Positions 45,410 to 57,389 of a DNA stretch of 64,000 bases are shown here, piece after piece. Below the pieces are notes generated by a model. That model did not search any database and was not told where the DNA came from. It saw only the letters and a list, made by a program, of their open reading frames with translations. Position 1 is the first letter of the stretch, and every line of letters starts with the position of its first letter. The position numbers were made by a program, and so were the translations under genes. The stretch is from Marisa cornuarietis (Eukaryota > Mollusca > Gastropoda > Architaenioglossa > Ampullariidae), in the NCBI GenBank assembly GCA_004794655.1, contig SMMW01000589.1, positions 434,001-498,000 on the forward strand, written 5' to 3'.

Positions 45410-46900
45410 TGCCATTACTTTTTCCTATTAGCCTTTTTGTGAGCTTGTAGACCACATTTATGTCTTGTCTTTATGTAGCCTCTTCTGCTCTTATATCTAG
45501 GTTTTCTAGAAACTTTATCTTGAGGACGAACTTTGACTCCTTTGCAACTCGTGTAAATTTTTCTCGATAAATATAAGTTTGAAATGACGTCGATTGTCTT
45601 GAACTAAGAAAAGGCAGGCGTCATGTGTCAGTCTGTGCAGTATTTCAAATCGTTGAAAGCTTATGCAGTGTAACCAGTGAATTAGCGACTGAAGAAGACA
45701 AAGGAACAAACAAACAAACAACAGGATAAAAAAGACGGTTACTTTAGGAACAAGAAGGCCAGCGAAAGTCCTAAGCACACTCACAAACTAAACAAATGGC
45801 TGTAGACACCGGATGCTTTCATTATTTGACAGTTTTAACATCCGTTGAAAGGTTTGAGTGAAATGTGGAGATGGAAAGAAAAAAGACGACAGATCGATAG
45901 TTAGCTAGATATAGACACTGTGTACAATTTTTTTTTTCAACCACGAAGTTAATCTATACTCTCTAGATAACATGGCTGTTACACTGCATTAGGCAGTTTG
46001 TGAGCCCCTGAAGTCCTGTTATTTTCCAGGGAAGTTTATCGTTTGACAGCCTAAGCGCTTAATAACAAACGCTATTAAGTCCTCAACAGGGCGTATCTCT
46101 CTGGTCACGAAATCAGAGATCATGCCGCACCTGTGACGGTGGGGAAATGTATCATGTTCTTCATGCCTACCCTCATTATCTTTAGTGGACATGGAACAAG
46201 CTCATCAGGATTGAATTTCGGTCTCACCTTTTCATAGTACTGTACTTTGCGTATAGGCGCGCATGTGTTTGCGCATTATCAATGCCTAAATAAGATGTCT
46301 TTGAGCTATGAAACCATCGCTATCGACAAATAGAACTGAATGAACAGGATTTAAAGGGCAAGGAAAAATTTTAACCAGAAGACCTATTTAAGGCGCATTG
46401 AAAATACGAGGGCATACACGGGACATGAAAGGATCCCGAAGGATCAGGGTCATTGTGCAGGACAGTACTAGGCTAACGCAGCGCGCACCAAAAAAAAAAA
46501 AACAAACAAAAACCAAACGGATCGGCGCTTGTCACTGTGTCTGGTTCGTACTCAACATTACGAGGCACTTGTCAACGGTCGAGTTTCGAACGCAGCTTCG
46601 CAGCTGATAATCCCATTCTGACCGTACACTAACGCGCCGCGTCCCAAGGTATTTCATTAATAAGGTCTTCGCTCCTTGTCCCAGCAAGCCCTCGGCCCAA
46701 ACTCCTCGTTTATTGGTCTTTGCGAGTGCACGTGACCCTCTGAGCCACGCCTCCTCATCCGGTTTTCTGAGAGAGAGAAACACGCGCGCAAGAAAATGGC
46801 AGCCAGGTTTTCAAACAAGCAGGACTTGCTAATCATCATGAATCGATTAACTCTGGCAGTATGCAAACCTTGCGACCAAGCTGCATAACACGATGGTCAT
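45410..46900. other. Intergenic, nothing recognised
   Basis: No supported feature; an A-rich tract lies at 46490-46515. Confidence 0.35.
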
Positions 46901-46939
46901 GGGTCTGTCACCGGTTTCGTCACACAACACACACGGGTC

Positions 46940-48700
46940 TGTTCCCGTTCGCCAAGCCATGCACGCCCTTCAACGACTCCTTCACCCTTTGCCAGCCTCT
47001 AGCGTAAGCCGCTCCCAGTTTTGGGGCCGTCTCAAACCCGCACTGCGAAGCAGTTAGGTTCCCCTTAGTGCCTGGCGACACGGTGGAGACGCGCCGGGCA
47101 TTGGCAGATCATTTGTTTTTTAAGCAGCGCCTCCTTCCTCTCCTCCCCTTCCCCCCCGAAAGTTCGGGCCTAGTTTGTAGGGGAGAGTACTTTCTTCCAG
47201 TTAGTTAGAGGGGAGAGTAGCGCGGCCTGACTAGATAGCAAGTGGCGCGCGCGCGTCCGCACGTGTTAGGTGGCAGTGTCGCCGTCAGTGTCCCGATCGC
47301 GAGGCAGCCAGCCAGACGATTCAGCGAGCTTTTGCTGTCAACTGCTCTTTACGTGTGTGCGTGTGCGCAGGGTGGGGGAGGGAGCAATAAAGGGTCAGAG
47401 TGCCTTCGGCTTTGACTTGCCTGCACCATCCGACAATGAACGGCTCCCCTCGCTAGCAGCGCGAGCGGCGGCGAGTATCTTCCGCGACCACGGGCGACAA
47501 TTACGCAGAAAGTGTGTGTGTGTGTGTGTGTGGGGTTTTTTTTTTTTGAAAAGTGCACGTGGATGTGTGTTAACTCCGGCTCGGCTCTCTATGCGTGCCC
47601 CTCGCCAGTCGAGTGAAGCGTGCTAGACGTCAGGAGTGTGGTGTTGTGCGCGTGTCTACTCTGGAGCTCGTGGCCGAGCGACTTTTTTTCCCGGTACGAT
47701 TTCAGTACGGCACACCTGCGCGAACCACACACACACGCGCGCTCACATTCGAGTGACACCCTGGAGAAGTGGACACCCTTGTTCATTTTTTCGTCTGCAA
47801 CGTTGTGGCGATCCAGGATTGTTTTGGGAGATTTTAGTTTGTGTTGTGGAGGGGCCAGTCTTGCTATAGAAGGTGCAGGCTGGAAGCTTTGAGCGAGCGA
47901 GTTATCGAGAGAGCAGGGTGACCTTTGAAGTGGATTCCTCCTCCTCCCAGCTCGCCCACCTCTACGGTGTTTTTGTCACCGCGTTGTCTGGAGCTGAGTT
48001 ACACATCTCGCTACTACGCGTGTCTACTACTACAGTTATTTTTACAAGTACTACTACTGCACCGCGACAGCCTTGTTGTGCACTCCCACAACTGTTTCGT
48101 CACGTAGGAGTTCCGGCGAGATCTTGCCAAAAGTGAAGGGGAGAGAGAAGACTACCAGAACGCGTGAGTGTCGGCCGGCGTGGGGCAGCCTACCAGTCAG
48201 CAACTCTGGGCTCTTGTCCCCCACTCCCACCTCTACCACCCCCATCTCGATCGTGGGGCAGGCGGTGATGTACAAAAGCCGTGTCGTGGTAGTGGTGGTG
48301 GTGGTTGTGGTAGCAGCGTTCGAGGAGTTTAAATGTGGGCGCTGGAGCGGACGTGCTCGGCGCCACCGTGAAGAGGGAACACGTTGTGTGGACTGTGCAG
48401 TGGGTTAGTGAGTATACTCGACCCGCGACGCTTACACACCACACGGCACACACACATATACACACTCACACACCCCTCCACACACACACATACATACAGA
48501 AACACTCGGTCACTGTACATAGATCGGCCTCGACGCAAGTGTTTGTTTCTTCTTCCCTGGTAAGGGGAAAAAAACCAAGCCTCGGGCCTTGTTGTAGCTG
48601 TTGTCGGTGGTAGCTGTTGTCGCGTGGAGCGAAAGGAGCAGTGCAACGTTCACGGCAAGAGGTGCCCGCGAGCGCCGCCCGGGGTTCATGTGGCCGGACC
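46940..48700 (+). promoter_or_regulatory. CpG-rich promoter / 5' UTR region of the secreted-protein gene
   Basis: Composition is GC- and CpG-rich with CG/GT and CA simple repeats (47245-47260, 47513-47531, 48432-48495). It leads without a break into the ATG exon at 48701. The start site cannot be seen; a long 5' UTR or an upstream untranslated exon is possible. ORFs across this stretch are chance products of GC content. Confidence 0.5.
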
Positions 48701-48956
48701 ATGGTGGTGCCGGGTGGGGGCGCACGGCTAGTCGTCCTGCTGGTGCTGCTGGTCCTGGCACCGGACCCACTCCCCTGGGGGGCCAGAGCGGCCTCGCCAG
48801 CAGACGACACCAGGGAGTTACAGCAGGGCGCTGCACAGCAGACGGCAGCACGTCGTTACCTGACACAGGAGTTGCACAGCGACGGCGAGGAGAGACTGGA
48901 GGAAGACGACGAGGTGGCAGCACACGATCAGGCAGCTGTGGAAAAGACGGTCACAG
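48701..48956 (+). CDS. First coding exon of a secreted or membrane protein, family unknown
   Basis: ATG at 48701 in a strong start context (GACCATGG). The first 30 residues form a signal peptide: a short basic N-region (GGGAR), the core RLVVLLVLLVLA, then a Pro-Trp-Gly turn and the signal-peptidase site ARA|A near residue 30. The mature part is hydrophilic: Gln/Ala-rich (ELQQGAAQQTAARR), YLTQELHSDG, then the acidic run EERLEEDDEV. It ends at TVT with one base left over before a textbook donor, CACAG|GTAAGT at 48956/48957. An in-frame upstream ATG at 48617 would add 28 residues before the hydrophobic core; I prefer 48701 for context and signal-peptide shape. I do not recognise the family. The exon shape is typical of precursors whose conserved domains begin in exon 2. 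Confidence 0.6.
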
Positions 48957-50640
48957 GTAAGTCTCTCTGCACCACAGTACCATCCCCTTTTTTTGCATGC
49001 CAGGCTTTCACAAGCTTCCTTTCTTATTTTAATCAACGCTTAGACTAAGCGGCTAGTCTAGGCAGGTTAATAATTATTGGAAACATTGTTAACGGTTCCC
49101 AATTCAAGGCGATGGTAATGGATGTCACAGAGGGGACGCATCCATTCTAGTTGATGTTAATTCTCATCGATGCCCCAACACTGCTTTTCCTGCTCTTAAG
49201 AAATAGTAGAAGTAAATACCGTCGAATGCTCGCTCTACAGTTTTAAACATACGCACAAATATTTGTGCACATCCGGTACTCAAGCATTCAGATCACAGGT
49301 AAGAAATCTCGTACTTTTTTTTTGCAACTTTCTGACCAGTTCACTGTCACACTCAGCTCACTGACTCCATTTTGCCTTTACCCTACTTCCAGCCCTTGAC
49401 AAGTGTGTGTGCATTTTTTTAATCCCCTTCGTGCAAGCATTTTCTAGCTCTGCACACTGCTATACCAATCTGTAGTCAGGTGTGGTCTATGTTTATCCAC
49501 ACTCCCTTCCTCCAGCCTAAGAAGAATCATATATACTTTCTTCCAGCCTTGAGACCCCTTACATGCGAGCCATCGTCTAGCTGTTGTGTCCAGGCCAAAC
49601 AGTTGCTGTATATCTTCTTGTTATCAGTCATCTTGTTCAAGATTTGATTCATCTTATCGTGTTGTTAAAAAAAAAAAGAAACTGCTTGGGGAAGGCAGAC
49701 GGACGACTAACTGTGCCGGCGAGAAAGTAAACTTGCCCTTTGGTGTTAATCACAGTATGTACCGTTGGAAGAACAGGTATTCGTGTGGCAGCCCTGCCAT
49801 TATACATTACCTAACACGTTTTGCTCTAATTATCTCATGCGAAATTGTTTCATATCCTGGTCTCAGTGACCCATTGATTTCTCCCAGGAAAGCTTTTCGT
49901 TCATTGAAATCGGAAACAACCTTAACTTGGCGCAAGCTTATCAAAGGCAGACCTTGATCCAGACGCACCGCTACAGTACTATGTCAAAATCTATGTTAGA
50001 GTGTGCAATAACGAGTTATCAGTCGATTGTTTTACATGCCACACGGGAGGGGGACAACACTGAGCAAAATGAGAGGCCCTGGTATAGCTGTCGGGGAAGG
50101 ATCTTGTTTGAATCTGTGGCCTGCTGGCTGTAATGGAGTTTTTATGTTTATATGGTTGTTTTTTTTTTTTTTTTTTGCTACTTCTAATGTGAGGCTTGTC
50201 ATTGACGAACGAAAGCACTTTAGGTAACATTCCAATATTTTTTAATGTCATCGAGAAATTGTACAGTAAGGTGTGCTTGTACGCGTGCTTCGTTGTTTTC
50301 GACTGAATCCAGTCTAAGGATCATTAAGCTTAAAAAAAAGCCTTAGAAGATAATGTGCATTGCCTTTTTCCACCCTGTAATAACGCAAACAAACGCGACT
50401 GTCACATGTGCACACTGACAGTTGTTTTTTGTAGCCGCAAAAAAAAACCCCACAAAAAAACCGATGGAACGTGAAAGTGGTTGTACTGCTTTATTTGGGA
50501 ATCGCTATGCCAGGCGCCTCTTATTTCGCTCAGTGATGGTCCCCTTCGCATGTCCGACCAGCCTATGTGGGTCACTATCGCGATTAGAGATCAGCTTTTT
50601 TTTTCATTTTTTTTTCCCTTCTCGGCCGTCTTGTGCTCAG
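48957..50640 (+). other. Probable first intron of the secreted-protein gene
   Basis: AT-richer sequence after a clear donor. No exon recognised up to the pyrimidine tract that ends at 50640. If the exon at 50641 is false, the intron runs on past the window end. Confidence 0.4.
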
Positions 50641-50768
50641 GTGCAGACGGGAGAGTAGACAGCGAAGAGAAGGAGTTGTGGGGTAGGGTGTCAAATTTTA
50701 ACCTAGGCCAGCTCAGCAAGCGGAATAGAAAAGTTGGGGACAGAGCCAGCTCGCCCGCCGCGTTGTAA
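50641..50768 (+). CDS. Possible second exon of the secreted-protein gene
   Basis: A long T/C tract and TGTGCTCAG end at 50640. Joined to the leftover G of 48956, the frame is in phase and reads GADGRVDSEEKELWGRVSNF and on through LSKRNRKVGD to a TAA at 50766-50768. The acceptor is strong and the first residues continue the acidic, hydrophilic style. The protein would be only about 128 residues, and no family is recognised. Alternatively an inner donor (near 50680) would continue the gene beyond this point. Confidence 0.25.
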
Positions 50769-50769
50769 T

Positions 50770-53545
50770 AGCTGGTAGGTAGATGGCGATGTAAGCTGTA
50801 GCAAGTGCGCGTGAATGTTGGGCTTGCTGCAAGCGTGTGCCGGTCAGTTCATCTACTTCAGCCAACGGGCAGCATATCCAAATGAGGGAGGCCTGTCGGT
50901 TTGATCATGGGGGGTGGGGGAGGGGACAGGGGAAACAGTTGTGGAGAAAGGGTTTATGGCATCTGTACAAATTGTTGGTGGTATATCTGTAGCGTGTGTA
51001 GGGGTGTGTGAATATGGTGTAATATGGGCACGCTGGTTCATTCGTAGACGGATGAAACGTGTGTGTTACTGCTTTCACGCGTATGAATTCAAAGCACGCA
51101 AGTTTCACAGAGTGTGTAGTGATTTTACACACTGAGGTAGACTTTTCCTTTAAATCCTAACCCAAAATATCTTTAATGTGGGAACACTTCTTTCTGTTCC
51201 CCCCCCTGCCTCTCTCTCCCTTCTCCAGTGTTACGTTTACTGTCCTGTTCTTTGCGGTCTTAACGCGATTTAGTGCCATCTGGCTAGACAGTTGCGTGAA
51301 ATAGGACGCAATGGCGAACATAAATAAAGTTCGATGCACAGTACTACTAACTGCTTGGAAACTTTTCAGAATCTAAACTTTGGTAGTCTTGTCATAAATT
51401 TAAACCAGGACAAGTCTTGTTTTGATTTTAGTTTTTGTTGGTTGATGTTTTTATTCATTTACTACCAAGGGTACCATGGTTGATCGAAGGGATCACAGTA
51501 CCAATGGTCACGAGCTTGCCCCGCAAACTGTTCCAACTGTGAATCAAGGTTATTGAAATCAGCAGTTGACATCGATGGCGTGGTTGTATTTAAATAGTGC
51601 ACTTGTTTCGTGAACGAAATGGTACAACGTCTTTCACTCACCTCTCTCTTTCTCAGGGTGCCCTGTGAAATGAGGTCGCAGTCAGTAAGGTCACTTTCCC
51701 CTCGAACTGTTCAAAGAAAGTTCACTGATCTAATTTTCGTACATCCCAACACGCACTCTCTCTCTCCTGTTGTTGGCACACCCTCAGTGCACTTATATTT
51801 TGTTTAAAGCAATATGGAAACTAACAGTCACCATTTAGACAATGAAAGCAGCGGCACTCGCGCACATGTCCGAACCTAGAAGGTTCTAGAGATGTAGAGA
51901 ACGTCAGCTCTCTCCATACACGCGGAATCATTCGAGTGAAGAGATGTCCTGCTGTTAAAATTTGCTCTGCCTAATATAGTTTTAGTTTTGACCCGGTTTT
52001 TATATTTTATATAGAATAAAATCAAGATTTAAATAGTCGTCAGAGTGTGAAATACATGAATTAAACATAGTTTACGACCTTTCCGAAGACAAAAAAGCAT
52101 CAAATTGCGTGGATTTGTTACCGCACTCACTCGCGCGCGCACTCTCTCTCACACACACACACACATAGATCGGTACACTCCGCTTTATCTAAAGTGCAGA
52201 CCATCACACGTACCTCTTAAGAACCTTTCGCCCGTTTTTCTCGTTTTATCGACGGGCCATGGGAAGAATGTGTGATAGAGAAGGCCTGAAGCCACAAAAC
52301 GCGACGAAGCGCAAACCCCCGAACAAGCAAATGGCCACGAAATATTGGCGCATGCGCAGTGCGTGGCATTACTCGTATACCTGCTAATCCTCAGTATTTT
52401 CAGTATGATCAAAAGGAGAATAAATGTGGCTCTTTTTCAATATGAAGATGGTGCAAGTACTTGTTCTGTTAGCGTTTTACGTCAGTTGCCAGTGAAGCTT
52501 GTCTGACTTTCCCGACGGTGTCGGTGTTTTTTTTTTTTTTTTAACGAGGTCCTGTACACCAGCGCAACGTCTTTGCTGTTTCCTATGAATAACTGACCAC
52601 GATTTCTATTCAGATGAATTTCCATTGTCGCTTATCTCTTCCGACGACTGAGTGCCTAAAATCAGGTCAGTAACATTCGTGTCGCTTCGAAATGCGTAAC
52701 TAGCTGGCTTGTTGAGGATGTCGAAGACCTCTCGAAGATGATCGCTGGGACCATTTTTCACCTGAGAAACAGTGTGAAAGTTCTTTTTTTTTGGTCAGAA
52801 GCTAATATTGATAGTTCTTGTCGGGTCTGTTATATTTTTTTTCTGTGATATACAATTACCCTAGTGCCGAGAAAAATCCGGTCCCAAAAGCCCAAGACAG
52901 CTAAACGTAGTATGATGCCTTTCTCTAATAGGTCGTGTTTTAGTGTCACTGGTCGCGGAGCGGGAGCACCTTCCCAAACCCCCGTTAGACCTTGTCTTTG
53001 ATGAACATAGCCGTTAGCCTCTCTGATGCCATTTTTATTTACGCGTCGTCACCCAGGCGTTGTGATGTGCAGCATTTGCGCTTTGTTGATGTGTGGCCCC
53101 AGCGCTCGAGGCTTGTTCCCTACATTTTTTTTTTTATCCTCCATGCTTCGTGTCCTTAATTACTTGTATTTTCTAAGAATGGAAACTTTTTTGCGCCGTT
53201 TTTTTAAAAGGTAGGGATAGCCTTCTTTTTTCATCAAAAAAATGTGCAGGGGAGACCGCTCTGTGTGATGTGACCGACGGTCCTGTCCCAGCTTGCGCGC
53301 CATGCTGAATTCATCTCTTTGATGTGTGGCTGTGAACTGCCTCTTATTGTTTTGATGGCAGACACTGCACTTCCGGACGGCTTGCCACCGTCCTGCCGCC
53401 GTTGGTATATTTTCGATCACGTGAGTTGTTCGACCTCACAGTTGTGACTGTAGATATAAGATTTGCAACAGAGAAAGAACGAGGTTTGCAGAGCATATAA
53501 CGTCCTGGATTGGGGACAAAATTTAACCATCGCGAAGAGAACATT
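50770..53545. other. Intronic or intergenic, nothing recognised
   Basis: CG/CT/CA simple repeats at 52130-52165. A GGCGCATGCGCA motif (NRF-1-like) lies near 52347, without exon support. Confidence 0.35.
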
Positions 53546-53549
53546 GGGA

Positions 53550-53735
53550 ACAGACAGGTGCTGTAAAAAAATTGTGGTGTTAAAAAAAACTGACGGGTGC
53601 TGTAGACATGATGTGAAAGAACATTGCGGTGTAGAACCCAAACGGGTGATGCAAAGAACAGACGTGCTGCAGAAAACCAGCGGGTGTCATAGAGAACAAA
53701 TGCGAAGTGTAGATAACAGACAAGAGGTATAAAAG
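53550..53735. repeat. Diverged short minisatellite
   Basis: About seven degenerate copies of a unit like GAACAGACGGGTGCTGTAGA, spaced about 22-30 bases. The copies are poorly conserved and the limits are approximate. Confidence 0.5.
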
Positions 53736-53739
53736 CATC

Positions 53740-55180
53740 GGGGTATGCCAGAGAACGATTTTGGTTTTATTGGTCTCTTAGCTTTCTTTTTTTTTATAGC
53801 GACAACCCCTTTGCGCTTACAATGTTCGTGAGCGGAAAGAAAAGTCCTGTGGAAGATAAGAGGCAAGGGTAAGAAGTTACCGCTATATTAGATGTCAAGG
53901 CCAATAGAGAATATAAAGCTCGGTGGTGAACACGTCCTACATGGTGTGGCGGAGTCGTCTCAACCTCATTAAGAAGCTTTTCGTCGTTTTGATAACCACT
54001 GATTTTGGCGCCCCGCTGGTGTCAGCACAGGTTGGCTGTGCATGTGGCAGAGGGCGTGCAGTGGACATGTTGCTGGATGGCGTTTGGGAACGGTTCGCCC
54101 ACTTTGTGGTGTGAGAGACAAAAGAAAAATAGTACACATGCCTGTCATTAGATGTGGTAGGTGGAGCTGGTGGTGGTGGTGGTGGGGGGGTATTGTGGCG
54201 TAGGAGAGATGTCATCGGATGAAAGTCGTAACTTTGTCGTAGAACAGGGACAGATGGGTGAGCTGACGAGATGCTGAAGGCTAAATAAAAAGCTGGGTAG
54301 TAAAAATCGGTCACCCACCTGTGAGCAGTGGATTAGCTGTGCCATCACACAAAAGTGTAACCCTAGCCGATGATAGCCAGCAACTCATAACGCTGCAAAG
54401 AGTTGTTTTACGCAACGGCCCTTTGTTTGGAAACACTGGATGATAAACTGCCGGGTTTTTTTTTTTGGTCTGCCCATTTGTCGTGACTGACATGAGCAAG
54501 AAAATGCCCCGTGTTTTTGCAAGTGGGAAAAAAAATTAGCTTTATGTTTTTGATCGACTCTGGGGAGTCCGTTATTCGCCGTGCTGGGTGGGGCTTTCTG
54601 CTGAAAAAAAAGAAAAAACGAACAAAGAAGATGTAGAAGTGGTGGTACACAGAGACTTGTCCCGTTTGTCCGATTGCGAAGAAAGGCGTCCGCTGAACGC
54701 TACTCGCAGTGGCACATTGGGATATTTATCATAAGCTTACAGGGAGAAGTAATTTACACATAATAACTGTTTATTCTTTGACTCCTGACCACGTTTGCGG
54801 ACAGTGGAAGACGCTTAAATAGCACTAAACGCACAGCAAACGTGGACGTAGCTACGTGGCTAACACGTTGGTAGAGGGCTGTTTGTAGACTCAGCGGTAC
54901 TTCATTCTTTGCTGTTGACTGACTCTAGTGAGGGATCATTTTTATTCTCAACTTTAAGGTCCAGCTATTCGCACCATTGCGGCTTGACTTTTAATGTACT
55001 AGGTTTTCAAATCTTGCGCCTTTTTCCCAAACGTCTCAAGAACTTATAAATGTCTGTACAAGTTGACACAGAGGTACAAGTAAATTCTCTGGAGAATACG
55101 TAGAAGCAAGGGGGTACTGCATTATTTAGAGTTTTGAAATCTCTCCCTCCTCCAAGCGCACACACACACTCGCTCTCTCC
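53740..55180. other. Intronic or intergenic, nothing recognised
   Basis: A short GGT-rich run lies at 54166-54189. No gene supported. Confidence 0.35.
55077..55135. repeat. Dispersed direct repeat, copy 1
   Basis: AAGTAAATTCTCTGGAGAAT, then AGAAGCAAGGGGGTA and TGCATTATTT. A relative lies at 56978-57032 in the same order. Confidence 0.6.

Positions 55181-55183
<3 letters not shown>

Positions 55184-55217
<34 letters not shown>
55184..55217. repeat. (TG)n microsatellite
   Basis: About 34 bp of uninterrupted TG repeat. Confidence 0.95.
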
Positions 55218-55219
<2 letters not shown>

Positions 55220-55220
<1 letters not shown>

Positions 55221-56290
55221 GACCGGGTGGTATACATACAAGTTCGGCATAGATCGTCGAGTGATGCTGACTGTGAAGCATTGCTTAATGCTGCGTGTTT
55301 GTCCCCTTTCTTCGCTTTTCTTGCCTGTTCCGCCTGTTTGCTTTCATCATGCAATGTGTGTATGGAAAGCCTTCCTCGCATGCAGTATTCCTGCTCCTTT
55401 TCCTCACCTCCATCATTCAAATGTAAGTATTTAAGAGTACTTATAAGAACTGCTGCATTTCTGATTTAAGTCCTCTACCTCATTTATTCATCAATGTGAT
55501 GTCGTGTGCGAGAGCGTGCGTGTTTGTGCAAGGTGCGAGTTCTCCCATGTTGAAGTCCTCTGTTTAGTTATTTCCCATGGTGAGAGTTATTTTCCATGGC
55601 TGACATCTTCCTGTATCCCATTATTGTCTGTGTTTGGAAAACGAAACGGCAAAACAAAAGTGCTAAAACAGAAACTAGAGTTGTATAAGCAGCAGACACT
55701 GAAAGCACGTCGTTTCAGTTTGTCCTTGCTGTTTCCAGTCGCTATCGTCGCTATCGTTGGCTGTTGAGAAATCCTTGCTTCTTCTTGTCAAACACAGCAT
55801 GTAGGACACAATGGGACATACAAATTTCGTCACTAAGCATGCGCCAACTTTGGTGATCAACTGTACACACCACTATCCCTTGAGACCTCTGAAAAGGCAG
55901 AACTAATGAACTAGCGATCACATCCGTCTTCGTCTGTCTTTTTTCACAGGTACTTGTACTTTTCTGTATGTGTTTGCATGCGTGCACTTGTAAAGTGTAC
56001 GGCATGGCGAATATCACGTCGTAATAACTATTTGTAGGTAATGAATATTCTTATACCTATTGGCACAGTGAGGATGGCATAAGCGTTTGCTCTTACATCA
56101 CCACCCAAAAACCTTCTTTAAAATTGAATTACATTTACAATAAAAGCATTAAAACAAAAGTTTCTTAAACGTTTGGCTAGGATATAAACAGAGGTATGTG
56201 ATAAAGTACCACAAAGTTTACAGGCTGTCATATTTACCAAGTAAACGTTTAAAAAGGGGTTCACTTTCCGTTGAATGGGCTTAAAACGTC
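55220..56290. other. Intronic or intergenic, nothing recognised
   Basis: No supported feature. Confidence 0.35.
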
Positions 56291-56860
56291 CAGCATATTT
56301 TGATTTACACAGTATTTTTCAATAGCCTATTTTTATGATATTGCATTTTATTAGCTTAATATTTTAGCAGAGTATTGAAACACGCTGTTGTATGACAGGT
56401 CTCTGGAGACCATGGTTAGATATAAACAAGAACAAAGAAAGGTGGGGAACTCATCGTTTTCGGGTAGGGCTTAAGCGCAGGTTTGATCTATAATAGGCAC
56501 GTATGAGAAGCAAACAGATATGACCTATGATCTGGCAATATTTGCTTAGCCGGGAGAGCATAGTTACATATAAACAAGAACGAAAATGAAAAAAAAAATT
56601 GGTACGGTTTATAAAAAGTTCAGCGTAGTTTGATTTACGCAGTATTTTTAAATAGCCTATTTTTACACTCACTGCATTTTTTCCACTATTTTTATGAAGT
56701 ATTGAAACTTTGCTGTTGTGTAACGGATATTTGGAGAACATTGTTAGATATAAACGAGCAATAAGGGACATCATTCTCGCGTAGGGTTTACGCGTAGTTT
56801 TGATCTATGAAAAGCAAACATATGACCTATGACCTAACAATATTTGCTTAGCCCGTCACC
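56291..56860. repeat. Tandem duplication, period about 0.32-0.33 kb
   Basis: Unit 1 (56291-56575) and unit 2 (56621-56860) share, in order, TTTGATTTACxCAGTATTTT, AATAGCCTATTTTTA, GTATTGAAAC, GCTGTTGT, TTAGATATAAAC, TTTGATCTAT, AGCAAACA, ATGACCTATGA and CAATATTTGCTTAGCC. The offset is 330 at the left and about 317 at the right, so small indels separate the units. Confidence 0.8.
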
Positions 56861-56977
56861 CTCTGGCTTGACCAAAATGCTTCACCAAACCAGAGCAGGT
56901 GCACTTTGCATGCATTTTCATTTGCTGGCAAAAGTGGAAATGTGACTTCCTCCTGACAAAATCCTGTCATCCCGAAA

Positions 56978-57032
56978 GAAAGTAAACTCTCTGGAGAATA
57001 TGGAAGCAAGGGGTATATGTGCGTTATTTGTA
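56978..57032. repeat. Dispersed direct repeat, copy 2
   Basis: AAGTAAACTCTCTGGAGAAT, GGAAGCAAGGGGTATA and TGCGTTATTT; matches 55077-55135. Confidence 0.6.
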
Positions 57033-57127
57033 CTTTGACACCGACAGACATATTGATTGATCTAAAGACACTTTTGTAACTTCGACATTGTATTGAAAAT
57101 GTCTCGACTTTTGACTGCTGTTGCTTG

Positions 57128-57388
57128 GGGGCCAGTTGCACAACACACTTCTAATTTTAAACACTTTTAGGCCTTAAATCTATTTAGATAATCAGTTTGA
57201 AATGCACACCACAATTTTAGAATTTTTAAAACTAAAACTGTTCTAAGATAAAGTTGTTTAAGTCTGACTTTCCGTCCTGTCAGTACAATTTTTTTATGTT
57301 CTTTTGCAATGCATCTAAATGGCAGAGAAGAGATTTTGCTTCTCTAGAACAGTTTTGAGGTTTAGAAACATGTTGTGCAACTGGCCCC
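57128..57388. mobile_element. MITE copy 2
   Basis: Same ends (GGGGCCAGTTGCACAA and its complement) and about 90% similar inside to the element at 936-1201, in the same orientation. It is 261 bp, with a few small gaps (for example 4 bases near 57247). No ORF. Confidence 0.85.
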
Positions 57389-57389
57389 T

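Noticed and set aside
47270..48613. Several 60-120-codon ORFs in all frames before the secreted-protein exon
   Set aside because: Mutually overlapping, driven by GC-rich and CA/GT simple sequence; best explained as 5' UTR and promoter.
48617..48700. Upstream in-frame ATG extending the secreted-protein exon by 28 residues
   Set aside because: Weaker start context, and it would bury the hydrophobic signal core about 37 residues from the N-terminus.
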